Origin: Planotetraspora silvatica
GTDB lineage: Bacteria > Actinomycetota > Actinomycetes > Streptosporangiales > Streptosporangiaceae
Reading direction: 5' to 3'
Assembly (NCBI RefSeq): GCF_016863315.1
Contig: NZ_BOOQ01000016.1
Coordinates: 62,001-126,000 of the forward strand
DNA length: 64,000 nt
This document shows positions 1 to 8,445 of the stretch, in pieces. Below the pieces are notes generated by a model. The model was not told the DNA's origin. It saw nothing but the letters and a program-made list of their open reading frames with translations, and ran no database searches. Every line of letters starts with the position of its first letter. Positions within the stretch are counted from its first letter, which is position 1. Position numbers and translations under genes: made by a program.

Positions 1-3000
1 GCCGAGACGTTGCGCCGCACGGACCACCTCAAGATCACGCCGTCGCACCTCGCCTCGCTGCTGCCCCAGGCGGCCGATCCGTCCGACGTCCTGCCGCGCA
101 GGCTGCTGATCCTGGGCGGCGAGGCGTCGACGTCGGCCTGGGCCGGGACGCTGCGGGGTCCCCGGGTCGTCAACCACTACGGGCCCACCGAGGCCACCGT
201 GGGGGTCACCACGCACGAGGTGACGGGGCGGGAGCGGACACAGGCGCTGCCGATCGGCCGTCCTCTCCCCGGAGCCAGGGCGTACGTGCTGGACGAGCGG
301 GCGGAGCCCGTCCCGATCGGGGTGATCGGCGAGATCCACCTGGGCGGCGACCGCCTCGCCCGCGGCTACCTCGGCATGCCGGGCCTGACCGCCGAGCGCT
401 TCCTGCCCGACCCGTACGGCACGCCGGGGTCGCGCATGTACCGGACGGGCGACCTCGGCAGGTGGCTGCCCTCGGGCGAGTTGCAGTTCCTCGGCCGGCG
501 GGACCTCCAGGTCAAGGTGCGGGGTTACCGGGTCGAGCTCAGCGAGATCGAGGAGGCGCTGGCGGGGCACGCCGCGGTGGCGCAGGCCGTCGTGGACCTC
601 CGGAGCGACCGTCTCGTGGCCTACCTGCTGGGGGAGCGGGTGCCCACCCGGGACCTGCGGGCCCACCTCACCGACCGCCTGCCCGAGTACATGATCCCCG
701 CGCGGTACGTGTGGCTGGACCGGCTGCCGCTGAAGTCGCACGGCAAGGTCGACCGGGCCGCGCTGCCCGAACCCGCGGCCGAGCGGGAGCAGGACGGGTA
801 CGTCCCGCCGGAGTCCCCGCTGGAGACGGCCATCGCCGTCGTGTGGGCCAAGGTGCTCGAGCTCGACCGGGTCGGAGCGGAGGACGACTTCTTCGAACTG
901 GGAGGTCACTCGCTGCTCGCCGCCCAGGTGGTCGCCCGGCTGCGCCGGATCCCCGCTGACGCGGGCGCGGTCTCCACGATCACGATCATGGATGTGTTCA
1001 GGCACCGGACGGTCCGGGCCCTCGCGGCGACGGCGTCGGTCGCGGACGACGGGCCCCGTCGGCTCCTGCACCGGCTGACCCCCGCGGGGCCCGTCGTCTC
1101 CACGCTGGTCTGCGTGCCGTACGGCGGGGGCAGCGCGGCCATCTACCAGCCACTCGCCGACGCGATGCCCGACGGCTGGGCGTTGTGGTCCGTCGCCGTG
1201 CCGGGGCAGGAATGGGGCCTCGACGAGGAGACCCGTCCGATCGGCGAGGTCGCCGAGACCTGCGCGGAAGAGATCCTCGCGGCCGCGCGGGGACCGATCT
1301 CCCTCTACGGGCACTGCGGTCTCGGCGTCATGCTGACCGTGGAGATCGCGCGACGGCTGGAGGCGGCCGGCGTGGAGATCGAGGCGATCCACCTGGGCGG
1401 CATCTTCCCCTTCGCCCGGCCGAGGACGGTCCTGACGCCTCTGCGGGACCTGGGCGAACGGCTGCGCAGCGACCGGGTCTGGGCGAACGGCCTGATCGCC
1501 GCCGGGCTCGACATCGAGGAGCTCGACCCCGAGCAGGTCAGGGCGATCATCCGCAACCGCCGGCAGGGCACCCGGGAGGCCGAGGAGTACTTCACCCGCC
1601 TCTACGGGGACAGCTCCGATCCTCTTCAGGCGCCGATCATCTCGGTCGTGGGGGAGCGGGATCCCGCGACCGAGTTCTACCAGGAGCGATATCGCGAGTG
1701 GCACCACCTCACCGGTGAGACGGCCCTGGTCGTGCTCGACGAGGCCGGCCATTTCTATCTCAAGCACAGAGCCGCCGAACTGGCCAAGATCGTCACCCGG
1801 ACACGCCAGGCCATCGTGTCCGGTGACACGGAGACGATCGAGGACAGGGACAGGTCGTGGTGGCTGCACGCCACGTCACGGATCGACCACGGCGCCGCGG
1901 AGCCGGCGGCGGGACCCGCGGCCGCGGAACGGCCCCCTCCCGGGCCAGGGGGCGGAGCGGGCAGGGGATCCGGGACGGACGCCGGCCCGGAGGCCGGGGC
2001 GGCGGGACCGCGCCCGAGCATGCGGCGCTTCGCCGCCGTCGCGGCGGGACAACTCGTCTCAATCGTCGGGTCCTCGCTCACCGAGTTCGCGATCCCGCTC
2101 TGGATCTACCTCACGACCGGTTCGCTGGTGGACTTCGCGTTGTTCTCCGTCATCGCGCTCGTGCCCGGCATGCTGGTCGCGCCGCTCGCGGGGGCGATCG
2201 TGGACCGGTACGACCGCCGCAGGGTGATGCTCGCGGGCGACGCCGGAGCCTGGGCCACGCAGTCGATCTTCGGGGTGCTGCTCTGGACCGGGCGGATCGA
2301 GGTCTGGCACGTCTACCCGCTGCTCGTCTGCCTGTCGGTCGCGCTGACCTTCCAGCGGCTGGCGTACGGCGCGGCCGTCCCGCAACTCGTGCCCAAGCGT
2401 TACCTCGGCCACGCGAACGGCGTGCTCCAGATGGTCACGGGAACCGCACAGCTCATCGTCCCGCTGATCGCGGTCGGGCTGATGGCCGCGATCGGCATCG
2501 AGGGCATCCTCGTGATCGACGTCGCGAGCTACGCGTTCGCGGTGTTGTCGGTGTCGCTGGTCCGCTTCCCCAAGACGATGGGGTGGCGGCGGCGCGAGTC
2601 GGTGCTCGCCGAGATGGCCGAGGGCTTCCGATACTCGTGGGGGCAGCGCGGATTCCGCGGCATGCTGCTGTTCTTCGCCGCGCTGAACGTCTTCCTGTCG
2701 CCGCTGTTCCTGCTGCTCACGCCCTTGGTGCTGGGGTTCGCGACGCTCTCCGACGTCGGCCGCGTCTCGTTCGCGGGGGGAGTCGGGGTGCTGCTCGGCG
2801 GCCTCGCGATGACCGTGTGGGGCGGGCCGCGGAGGCTCCGCATGCGTGGAGTGCTGTTCGCCACGCTGATACTGGCGGCCTTCTGCCTGGTCACCGGCCT
2901 GCGGGCGGACCTCGCCGTCGTCATGGCAGGCGCGTTCGGCATGTCGCTCGCGCTGACCCTCGTCAACGGGATCTACGCCACGATCATCCAGGTCAAGGTT

Positions 3001-3375
3001 CCCCAGCGTTTCCACGGCCGGGTGATCGCGCTCAACACGCTGGTGGCGTGGTCGACGCTTCCGATCGGCTTCGGCCTCGTGGCACCGTACGGCGCGGGCC
3101 TGTTCGAGCCGTTGCTCGCGCAGGACGGCCCACTCGCGACCACCGTCGGCCAGGTGATCGGCACAGGTCAGGGGCGCGGCGTCGCCTTCATGTACGTGGC
3201 CTTCGCGGCGGCCATCGCCCTCGTCGCGGTGGCCGGGCTCAGGCTCAGGGGGCTGGCGCGGTTCGACGTGGAGGTGCCCGACGCGCCGCCGGACGACCTC
3301 ATAGGCCTGGAGGCGGTCCGTCACCGTCGGGGGGCGGTTCCTGCGGCGCCAGTGGGAGACGGACGACGAACCTGA
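1..3375 (+). CDS. NRPS terminal module (A-PCP-TE) fused to an MFS transporter, 5' truncated
   Basis: The reading frame is open from base 1, so the gene begins before the window. Visible order, numbered from the TTG at base 10: the C-terminal half of an adenylation domain (NHYGPTEATVG near residue 55, GRRDLQVKVRGYRVE near 163, HGKVDR near 244), a carrier domain (LGGHSLL, Ser near 300), a thioesterase (about 366-600), a Pro/Gly/Ala-rich linker, then an MFS transporter of about 430 residues from about 671. The thioesterase motif is GHCGLG, so the nucleophile is Cys (about 436) instead of Ser; GERD and GHFYL give the likely Asp and His. Visible specificity positions read K-I-G-H-V-G-K, close to known Asp codes (inference). 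The fusion suggests that release and export of the peptide are carried on one chain. The last 77 bases overlap the histidine kinase tail to tail. Confidence 0.9.
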   Translation, partial: AETLRRTDHLKITPSHLASLLPQAADPSDVLPRRLLILGGEASTSAWAGTLRGPRVVNHYGPTEATVGVTTHEVTGRERTQALPIGRPLPGARAYVLDERAEPVPIGVIGEIHLGGDRLARGYLGMPGLTAERFLPDPYGTPGSRMYRTGDLGRWLPSGELQFLGRRDLQVKVRGYRVELSEIEEALAGHAAVAQAVVDLRSDRLVAYLLGERVPTRDLRAHLTDRLPEYMIPARYVWLDRLPLKSHGKVDRAALPEPAAEREQDGYVPPESPLETAIAVVWAKVLELDRVGAEDDFFELGGHSLLAAQVVARLRRIPADAGAVSTITIMDVFRHRTVRALAATASVADDGPRRLLHRLTPAGPVVSTLVCVPYGGGSAAIYQPLADAMPDGWALWSVAVPGQEWGLDEETRPIGEVAETCAEEILAAARGPISLYGHCGLGVMLTVEIARRLEAAGVEIEAIHLGGIFPFARPRTVLTPLRDLGERLRSDRVWANGLIAAGLDIEELDPEQVRAIIRNRRQGTREAEEYFTRLYGDSSDPLQAPIISVVGERDPATEFYQERYREWHHLTGETALVVLDEAGHFYLKHRAAELAKIVTRTRQAIVSGDTETIEDRDRSWWLHATSRIDHGAAEPAAGPAAAERPPPGPGGGAGRGSGTDAGPEAGAAGPRPSMRRFAAVAAGQLVSIVGSSLTEFAIPLWIYLTTGSLVDFALFSVIALVPGMLVAPLAGAIVDRYDRRRVMLAGDAGAWATQSIFGVLLWTGRIEVWHVYPLLVCLSVALTFQRLAYGAAVPQLVPKRYLGHANGVLQMVTGTAQLIVPLIAVGLMAAIGIEGILVIDVASYAFAVLSVSLVRFPKTMGWRRRESVLAEMAEGFRYSWGQRGFRGMLLFFAALNVFLSPLFLLLTPLVLGFATLSDVGRVSFAGGVGVLLGGLAMTVWGGPRRLRMRGVLFATLILAAFCLVTGLRADLAVVMAGAFGMSLALTLVNGIYATIIQVKVPQRFHGRVIALNTLVAWSTLPIGFGLVAPYGAGLFEPLLAQDGPLATTVGQVIGTGQGRGVAFMYVAFAAAIALVAVAGLRLRGLARFDVEVPDAPPDDLIGLEAVRHRRGAVPAAPVGDGRRT

Positions 3376-4684
3376 CACCGTCGTCGACGTCCTCGACGGT
3401 GATGGTCCCGTGGTGGGCCTCGACGACCTCGCGCGCGATGGCCAGCCCGAGCCCCGTGCCGCCGTCCCGCCTGCTCCGTGCGGTGTCCCTGCGGTAGAAC
3501 CGTTCGAAGATCCGCTCCCGGTCCTCTTCGGGGATGGGCTCGCCGTCGTTGACCACTGACAGCAGGGCGTGTTCGCCGTCGCGGCGGACGTCCACGGCGA
3601 TGCCGGTGGTCGCGTGCCGTTCGGCGTTGTCGAGCAGGTTCGTCACGACGCGGGCGAACTGGGAGGACAGGCCCGTCACGATCACGTCGGGCTCGAGTTG
3701 CAGCCGGATGGGGAGGCGGCCGGACCGGCGCTTCACCTCGCCGGTGACCAGCCGTCCGAGGTCGACGTTCTGGCCGGCGGTGTGCGGGGTCGTCCCGAGA
3801 CTGGTGAGCAGGAGCAGGTCGGAGACGATCGCCTCCAGCCTGCCTGTGTCGCGCAGCGCCGCGTCGATGGCCACGGCGGTGTCCTGGGGGTGCAGCCGCG
3901 CGTCCTCCAGTTGGGCCCGGATCCCGGCGATGGGGGTCCGCAGTTCGTGGGAGGCGTCGGCCGCGAGTTGCCGCTGTTGGCGGATCGACCGGTCGAGCCG
4001 GGCGAGCGCGTCGTTTGCCGTGCGCGCGAGCCGCGCGATCTCGTCGTCGCCGGAGGGCTCGGGAACGCGGGAGCCCGGGTTGTCGGCCGAGACCCCCTCG
4101 AATTCCGAGCTGATGGCCTCGACCGGGCGTAATGCGCGGCCGGAGACATTCCACGCCGTCAGCCCCGCGCCGCCGCCCAGGACGATGACCAGGAGGAGGA
4201 GTTCGAGTTCCGGGAAGCGGCTGTCCAGGATGGCGGGCGCCGAGCGCCCGGCGTAGACGATCGGGGAGCCCGCCGTGTCCGAGACCCGGACGGCGGTCAA
4301 GTACACGCAGTCGCGGTGGGGGAGCGAGCACGTGGTGGTCTGGGCGACCCGGGTGTCGGAGGACGGCCGTACCGCGGTGAACTCCCGCTGCCCCTTGGCG
4401 GCGCCGGTGGCCGTGATGACGGCGCCGTCCGCGCCGGTCACCGCGATCAGGTCGATGCCGCCCTCGGCCGTCGCGAGGGTCGTGGGCACGTGGCCGTCAC
4501 GGATCTCCGCGGCGATCCTGCCGGCCGCGTCGAGACTGTCGTTCCAGATGTGGGCGGCGACGGCGTGCCGGACGCCGACGTCCGCGGCGATGGAGACGGG
4601 GATGAGCACGAGTGCCGCGGCCGCGGTGGCGATGAACGTCAGGCGTGCGCGCAATGAACGCGAACGCGGCCAGGGGAGGGGCAT
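3299..4684 (-). CDS. two-component sensor histidine kinase (orphan)
   Basis: 461 residues. TM1 lies at about 14-34, then a periplasmic sensor region, TM2 at about 158-178, HAMP, a HisKA domain with the phosphoacceptor His in DASHELRTP (about 245), and an HATPase domain with NLLDNAERH (about 353) and DGGTGLGLAIA (about 410). It therefore autophosphorylates in response to an extracytoplasmic signal. No response regulator lies beside it in the window, although kinases of this EnvZ/OmpR type usually follow one. It converges on the NRPS-MFS gene and shares 77 coding bases with it. The ATG start is supported by the hydrophobic TM1 that follows; no clear ribosome site is visible. Confidence 0.93.
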   Translation of the reverse strand: MPLPWPRSRSLRARLTFIATAAAALVLIPVSIAADVGVRHAVAAHIWNDSLDAAGRIAAEIRDGHVPTTLATAEGGIDLIAVTGADGAVITATGAAKGQREFTAVRPSSDTRVAQTTTCSLPHRDCVYLTAVRVSDTAGSPIVYAGRSAPAILDSRFPELELLLLVIVLGGGAGLTAWNVSGRALRPVEAISSEFEGVSADNPGSRVPEPSGDDEIARLARTANDALARLDRSIRQQRQLAADASHELRTPIAGIRAQLEDARLHPQDTAVAIDAALRDTGRLEAIVSDLLLLTSLGTTPHTAGQNVDLGRLVTGEVKRRSGRLPIRLQLEPDVIVTGLSSQFARVVTNLLDNAERHATTGIAVDVRRDGEHALLSVVNDGEPIPEEDRERIFERFYRRDTARSRRDGGTGLGLAIAREVVEAHHGTITVEDVDDGVRFVVRLPLAPQEPPPDGDGPPPGL

Positions 4685-4728
4685 CCCCTGAGGTTACTCA
4701 TGGTCATCCCGCATAAATTCGCGACATT

Positions 4729-4758
4729 CCAAAGCCATCGCCAAAGTTGGCCAAAGTT
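4729..4758. promoter_or_regulatory. three CCAAAG direct repeats upstream of the histidine kinase
   Basis: CCAAAG occurs at 4729, 4741 and 4751; the last two are full CCAAAGTT copies 10 bases apart. Repeats spaced by about one helical turn are typical of OmpR/PhoB-type regulator sites, and these lie 45-75 bases upstream of the kinase start. The function is inferred. Confidence 0.4.
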
Positions 4759-4791
4759 CTCAATGGTCCCGGCCGGGGTGGGGAGGTCTCC

Positions 4792-4827
4792 CTCCCCGGC
4801 CCGTACGGCGGTGTACGGGCCGGGGAG
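4792..4827. promoter_or_regulatory. perfect 15-bp inverted repeat between divergent genes
   Basis: Arms CTCCCCGGCCCGTAC (4792-4806) and GTACGGGCCGGGGAG (4813-4827) flank a 6-base loop. No T tract follows in either direction. It sits in the leader region of both the kinase and the ACT-domain gene, so it may be an operator, an attenuator or a transcription barrier. Confidence 0.5.
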
Positions 4828-4915
4828 AATCGGGAGGCAATTCCATGACCCATTGCCGTAATGAACCTGAAACCTCGGTCGGACACTGTTGTTGTCGCAC
4901 AAGGAGGTGATGCGG

Positions 4916-5536
4916 ATGTTGCTGCGGCTTCGGGTCTCACTCCCCGACCGGCCGGGGGTGCTGGGCCAGGTGGCCCGGGCGTTCGGAGTCATGGGAGCCG
5001 ACATCCTGCAGGTGACCGTCCTCGAACGGCAGGCGGGGCGGGCGGTCGACGACTTCACCGTTTCCTGGTCGGGGGTGTTCGAGCCCGACGAGTTGCGCGA
5101 GCGTATCGGCGTGGTGCCGGGCACCCGGGTGGAGGCGGTCTGGCCGACCCGGGAGGCTCCGGGGACGAGCCCTGACTATGATCTTCTCGGCCATGTCGCC
5201 GGAGAGCCGGACCGGGCCGTCGTCACGCTGGTGGACGCCGTTCCCGACCTCGTCAGCGCCGACTGGGCGGTGGCCGTCGACTCGGGGAACGGCAAGGTCG
5301 TGCACGGCAGCTGGCAGGCGCCGGAAGAGGTGCCGGTGTCCGAGCTGACGCCGCTGCGGCCGGCGACCGTGACCGAGGGAAGCCTGCACCTGGCGTGCGT
5401 GCCCATGGACGACACCCATCTCGTGGTGGCCCGGTCGCAGGGGCCGGCCTTCCACCGGGCGGAGCTCGACAAGATCGCCCGCCTCGTCGGCATCGTCGCC
5501 GTCCTCGCCCGATCAGGCGTCAGCCGTACGGTCTAG
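4916..5536 (+). CDS. ACT domain-containing protein
   Basis: 206 residues. The first 75 or so form an ACT domain (LRVSLPDRPGVLGQVARAFGVMGADILQ), the ligand-binding fold of amino-acid-responsive proteins; the remainder (about 90-200) is an uncharacterised half with DWAVAVDSGNG and AELDKIARLVGIVA. No enzymatic domain is attached, so a stand-alone amino-acid sensor or regulator is likely. The start at 4916 is chosen because AAGGAGG (4901-4907) lies 8 bases before it; the ATG at 4910 is only 2 bases from that site. Neighbours are the divergent kinase and a convergent sugar ATPase, and neither gives a specific role. Confidence 0.8.
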   Translation: MLLRLRVSLPDRPGVLGQVARAFGVMGADILQVTVLERQAGRAVDDFTVSWSGVFEPDELRERIGVVPGTRVEAVWPTREAPGTSPDYDLLGHVAGEPDRAVVTLVDAVPDLVSADWAVAVDSGNGKVVHGSWQAPEEVPVSELTPLRPATVTEGSLHLACVPMDDTHLVVARSQGPAFHRAELDKIARLVGIVAVLARSGVSRTV

Positions 5537-5561
5537 GACGGCAAGGACGGGCTGTGGAGGG

Positions 5562-6839
5562 TCAGCGGCGCGGGGGGTCGATGCGGGCGCCGCTCTGGGT
5601 GAACAGCATGAGGCGGGAGACGTCGACCGCGACGCGGCCGTGCTCGCCCGCCCGCCACACCGGCCGGCTGCCCAGGCGGACGATCAGGTCCGCGCGGCGG
5701 TGTGTCCCGCTGCCGGCGGGCGTGGCAGGCGCGTCCTCCTGCTCCTCCTGCGGGCCGTTGCTGAGAAGGCGGCGCATGACCGAGCGTGATCTGCCGCCCG
5801 ACTGCCCGTCGCCGTTCGCGTGCCGCGGGTCGGGAGGCTCGGGCACGCCGACCGCGGGGATCCCCGACTCCAGGTAGGCCAGCCACTCGTGGCCGTGGTA
5901 CTCGAGCGTGCGGACCCGCCCGAAGAAGCTCGGGCCCTCGGTGTTCTCCGGCACCGCCACGAGCGCGTCCGGCCGGATGCCGACGATGATCTGCGTGCCC
6001 GCGTGCCGCGACACCGCGTACGCCCGTGGATCGGTCCACTGCATCGTGATCTGGTGAGGGCCGAAATCCAGGAGGATGTACTGGTTCTGCGGGGTCCGTA
6101 CGTGGGCCGCGAGTAGGTTGAGCTGCTGGGAGCTCAGGAACGCCGCGGTGAACGCGGTCGCGGGATCGTTGTAGACCTGTCCGGGAGTGCCGAGGTCCTG
6201 CAGCACGCCTCTGTTCATGATGGCGATGTGGTCGGCCAGTGTCAGCGCCTCGACCTGGTCGTGCGTCACGTAGATCGTGGTGACGCCGAGCGAGCGGACG
6301 AGCGAGGAGATCTCCATCCGCAGTTCGGTGCGCATGCCCGCGTCCAGGTTCGACAGCGGCTCGTCCATGAGGAACAGGGACGGCCGGCGCACGATCGCCC
6401 GTCCCATCGCGACGCGCTGGCGCTGCCCGCCGGAGAGGGTCGACGGCCGCCGGTCCAGGGTCTCGTCGATGTGCAGGGCGCGGGACAACTCCACCACCCG
6501 CTCCTTCACCGTCGCCGGGTCGGTCTTGGCGATCTCCAGCGGGAACGAGATGTTGCCGCGCACGGTGCGGTGCGGATAGAGGGCGCCGTTCTGGAAGACC
6601 ATCGCCACGTCACGGTCGCGCGGCGCGAGGTGGTTGGCGAGCTTGCCGCCCAGCCACAGATCGCCTGCGGTGATCTCCTCGAGTCCCGCGATCATGCGCA
6701 GCAGCGTCGACTTCCCGCAGCCCGACGGCCCCAGCAGGACGAGCAGCTCACCTTCGGCCGCTCGGAGGTTCATGCGGTCGACCGCCAGGTACCCACCCGG
6801 GTAGACCTTGGTCACGTTGTCGAGGACGACGGTGCTCAT
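5562..6839 (-). CDS. carbohydrate ABC transporter ATP-binding protein (MalK/MsiK type)
   Basis: 425 residues. Walker A GPSGCGKST (37-45), signature LSGGQRQRV (about 135), Walker B LFLMDEPLSNLD and the switch-His motif THD show an active ATPase. The C-terminal half is the MalK-type regulatory/TOBE region (IVGIRPDALV). It powers sugar import through the permease pair encoded divergently from 8446. The start is the ATG preceded by GGAGG 11 bases upstream; the longer open frame upstream crosses the promoter region and is not coding. Oddity: a hydrophilic Gly/Ser/Arg/Glu-rich insertion of about 40 residues (about 350-390) interrupts the TOBE region. Confidence 0.92.
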   Translation of the reverse strand: MSTVVLDNVTKVYPGGYLAVDRMNLRAAEGELLVLLGPSGCGKSTLLRMIAGLEEITAGDLWLGGKLANHLAPRDRDVAMVFQNGALYPHRTVRGNISFPLEIAKTDPATVKERVVELSRALHIDETLDRRPSTLSGGQRQRVAMGRAIVRRPSLFLMDEPLSNLDAGMRTELRMEISSLVRSLGVTTIYVTHDQVEALTLADHIAIMNRGVLQDLGTPGQVYNDPATAFTAAFLSSQQLNLLAAHVRTPQNQYILLDFGPHQITMQWTDPRAYAVSRHAGTQIIVGIRPDALVAVPENTEGPSFFGRVRTLEYHGHEWLAYLESGIPAVGVPEPPDPRHANGDGQSGGRSRSVMRRLLSNGPQEEQEDAPATPAGSGTHRRADLIVRLGSRPVWRAGEHGRVAVDVSRLMLFTQSGARIDPPRR

Positions 6840-7149
6840 GAAAGCTCGTTCCTCCCGGGCGCACGAGCCCGGATCCCCAGCGATCGGTGTGATTGATGAG
6901 GTAGTACATCGCGTCTGATCGCTTGTGTCCATACATGCTGTGAGAAATCCGGCATCGCTGTGAAACCTGGCGTTACTGATACGTTCCCCGTTGTTAAGGC
7001 CATTTGTCAGGGCTTGTTCATGACCTGGGGTGACCGTCCGACTCCGGGCGAATGTAACAACTTTGCTGAAAGTTTCAGCAAGACCTTTCAAGGGTGCTCG
7101 CCCCCCTGTTACGTTCCGGGCAAATCCCCCTGAGCCTGAGGAGCACAAC
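6840..7149. promoter_or_regulatory. divergent promoter region of the sugar-uptake genes
   Basis: This 310-base gene-free stretch holds the start regions of the ABC ATPase (leftward) and the sugar-binding lipoprotein (rightward). It is less GC-rich than its surroundings. The only clear structure is the 19-bp palindrome at 7063-7081. Confidence 0.6.
7063..7081. promoter_or_regulatory. probable LacI-family operator
   Basis: Perfect palindrome TTGCTGAAA-G-TTTCAGCAA, about 70 bases before the binding-protein gene and within the divergent promoter region. The LacI-family gene at the end of the same gene cluster is the obvious candidate binder. The regulator assignment is inferred from position. 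Confidence 0.65.
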
Positions 7150-8442
7150 ATGCGGCGAGTCATCTCCGCCGTGGTGGTCGCTGCGGCGCTCGCCCTGGCG
7201 GCCTCCGCCTGCGGCGGCAGCGACACCGGCACCGGCATCCCCCAGCAGAGCGTCGCCCCGGCTGACGTGTCCGGCGAGGTCACCTGGTGGGACACCTCCG
7301 ACGCCACCACGGAAGGGCCCGCGTTCCAGGAGCTCATCAAGAACTTCGAGGCCAAGTACCCGAAGATCAAGGTCAACTACGTGAACGTGCCGTTCGCCGA
7401 CGCGCGCGACAAGTTCAAGACCGCCGCCCAGTCCGGCTCCGGCGCTCCCGACGTGCTGCGCACCGACGTCGGCTGGGTCGCCGAGTTCGCCTCCCTGGGC
7501 TACCTGGCGCCGCTCGACGGCACGCCCGCCCTGGTCAAGCCGGAGGAGTTCCTCCCCTCTCCGGCGGCGAGCGGCAAGTACGGCGGCAAGACGTACGGAG
7601 TCCCGCAGGTCACCGACACGCTCGGCCTCCTCTACAACAAGGAGTTGCTGAAGAAGGCCGGCTATGACGCTCCTCCGGCGACGATGGCCGACTTGAAGAA
7701 GGTCGCACTCGACGTCAAGTCCAAGGCCGGCGCCGACGGCCTCGCACTGAACGTGGACGCGTACTTCCTGCTCCCCTTCATCTACGGCGAGGGCGGCGAC
7801 TTCGTCGACGTGCCGAACAAGAAGATCACCATCTCCTCGCCGCAGACGACCGCGGGTGTGAAGCTCGTCGAGGACCTGATCACGTCGGGCGCGACCGTCA
7901 AGCCCGCGCTGCAGGACAGCTACACCAACGCCGAGACCGCCTTCAAGGAAGGCAAGGTCGCGATGATCTTCAACGGGCCCTGGTCGAACGCCGACAACCT
8001 CGGCGGCAAGGTCTTCAAGGACGACCCGGACAACTTCGGCGTCGCTCCGGTCCCGGCCGGAACGGTGAAGGCGGGTTCGCCCGTGGGCGGGCACGACTAC
8101 ACGGTCTACGCCGGTTCCAAGAACCTGGCCGCCTCGTACCTGTTCGTCCAGTTCATGGACTCCACCGAGAGCCAGGCCGCCATCGCGGGCAAGCTCGGCC
8201 TGCTGCCCACCCGCACCTCCGCGTACTCCGCGCCGGAGGCCACGGCGAACCCCAAGATCGCGCAGTGGCAGAAGCCGATGGAGTCCGCCGTCGAGCGTCC
8301 CTGGATTCCCGAGGCCGCCTCGCTGTTCCAGCCGCTCGTCGAGGGCTACCAGAAGCTGGCCGGCGGCCAGACCTCCACGGAGCCGATGCTGAAGGACGTC
8401 GCCACGGCCTACCAGGGCATCCTCAAGGGCTGGGGTCTGTGA
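7150..8442 (+). CDS. extracellular sugar-binding lipoprotein of an ABC importer
   Basis: 430 residues. A short basic, hydrophobic signal ends in the lipobox LAASAC (Cys21), followed by GGSDTGTG. The mature part has the SBP family 1 pattern (EVTWWDTSD, FNGPWSNAD, GHDYTVYAGSKN). It would capture an oligosaccharide outside the cell and pass it to the permeases. The start at 7150 has GAGGAG 8 bases upstream and gives a proper signal peptide; the frame upstream is promoter DNA. With the GH13 glucosidase in the same cluster, the ligand is most likely an alpha-glucoside such as maltose, maltodextrin or trehalose; the exact sugar cannot be read from sequence. Confidence 0.92.
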   Translation: MRRVISAVVVAAALALAASACGGSDTGTGIPQQSVAPADVSGEVTWWDTSDATTEGPAFQELIKNFEAKYPKIKVNYVNVPFADARDKFKTAAQSGSGAPDVLRTDVGWVAEFASLGYLAPLDGTPALVKPEEFLPSPAASGKYGGKTYGVPQVTDTLGLLYNKELLKKAGYDAPPATMADLKKVALDVKSKAGADGLALNVDAYFLLPFIYGEGGDFVDVPNKKITISSPQTTAGVKLVEDLITSGATVKPALQDSYTNAETAFKEGKVAMIFNGPWSNADNLGGKVFKDDPDNFGVAPVPAGTVKAGSPVGGHDYTVYAGSKNLAASYLFVQFMDSTESQAAIAGKLGLLPTRTSAYSAPEATANPKIAQWQKPMESAVERPWIPEAASLFQPLVEGYQKLAGGQTSTEPMLKDVATAYQGILKGWGL

Positions 8443-8445
8443 CAG

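Noticed and set aside
1857-3497. Long plus-strand frame inside the MFS part of the NRPS fusion
   Set aside because: Arg/Ala/Gly-biased out-of-frame reading; the transporter motifs occur only in the main frame.
5562-7376. Extending the sugar ATPase to the upstream start
   Set aside because: The extra 179 residues cover the promoter and operator and overlap the divergent binding-protein signal sequence; the GGAGG site marks the internal ATG.
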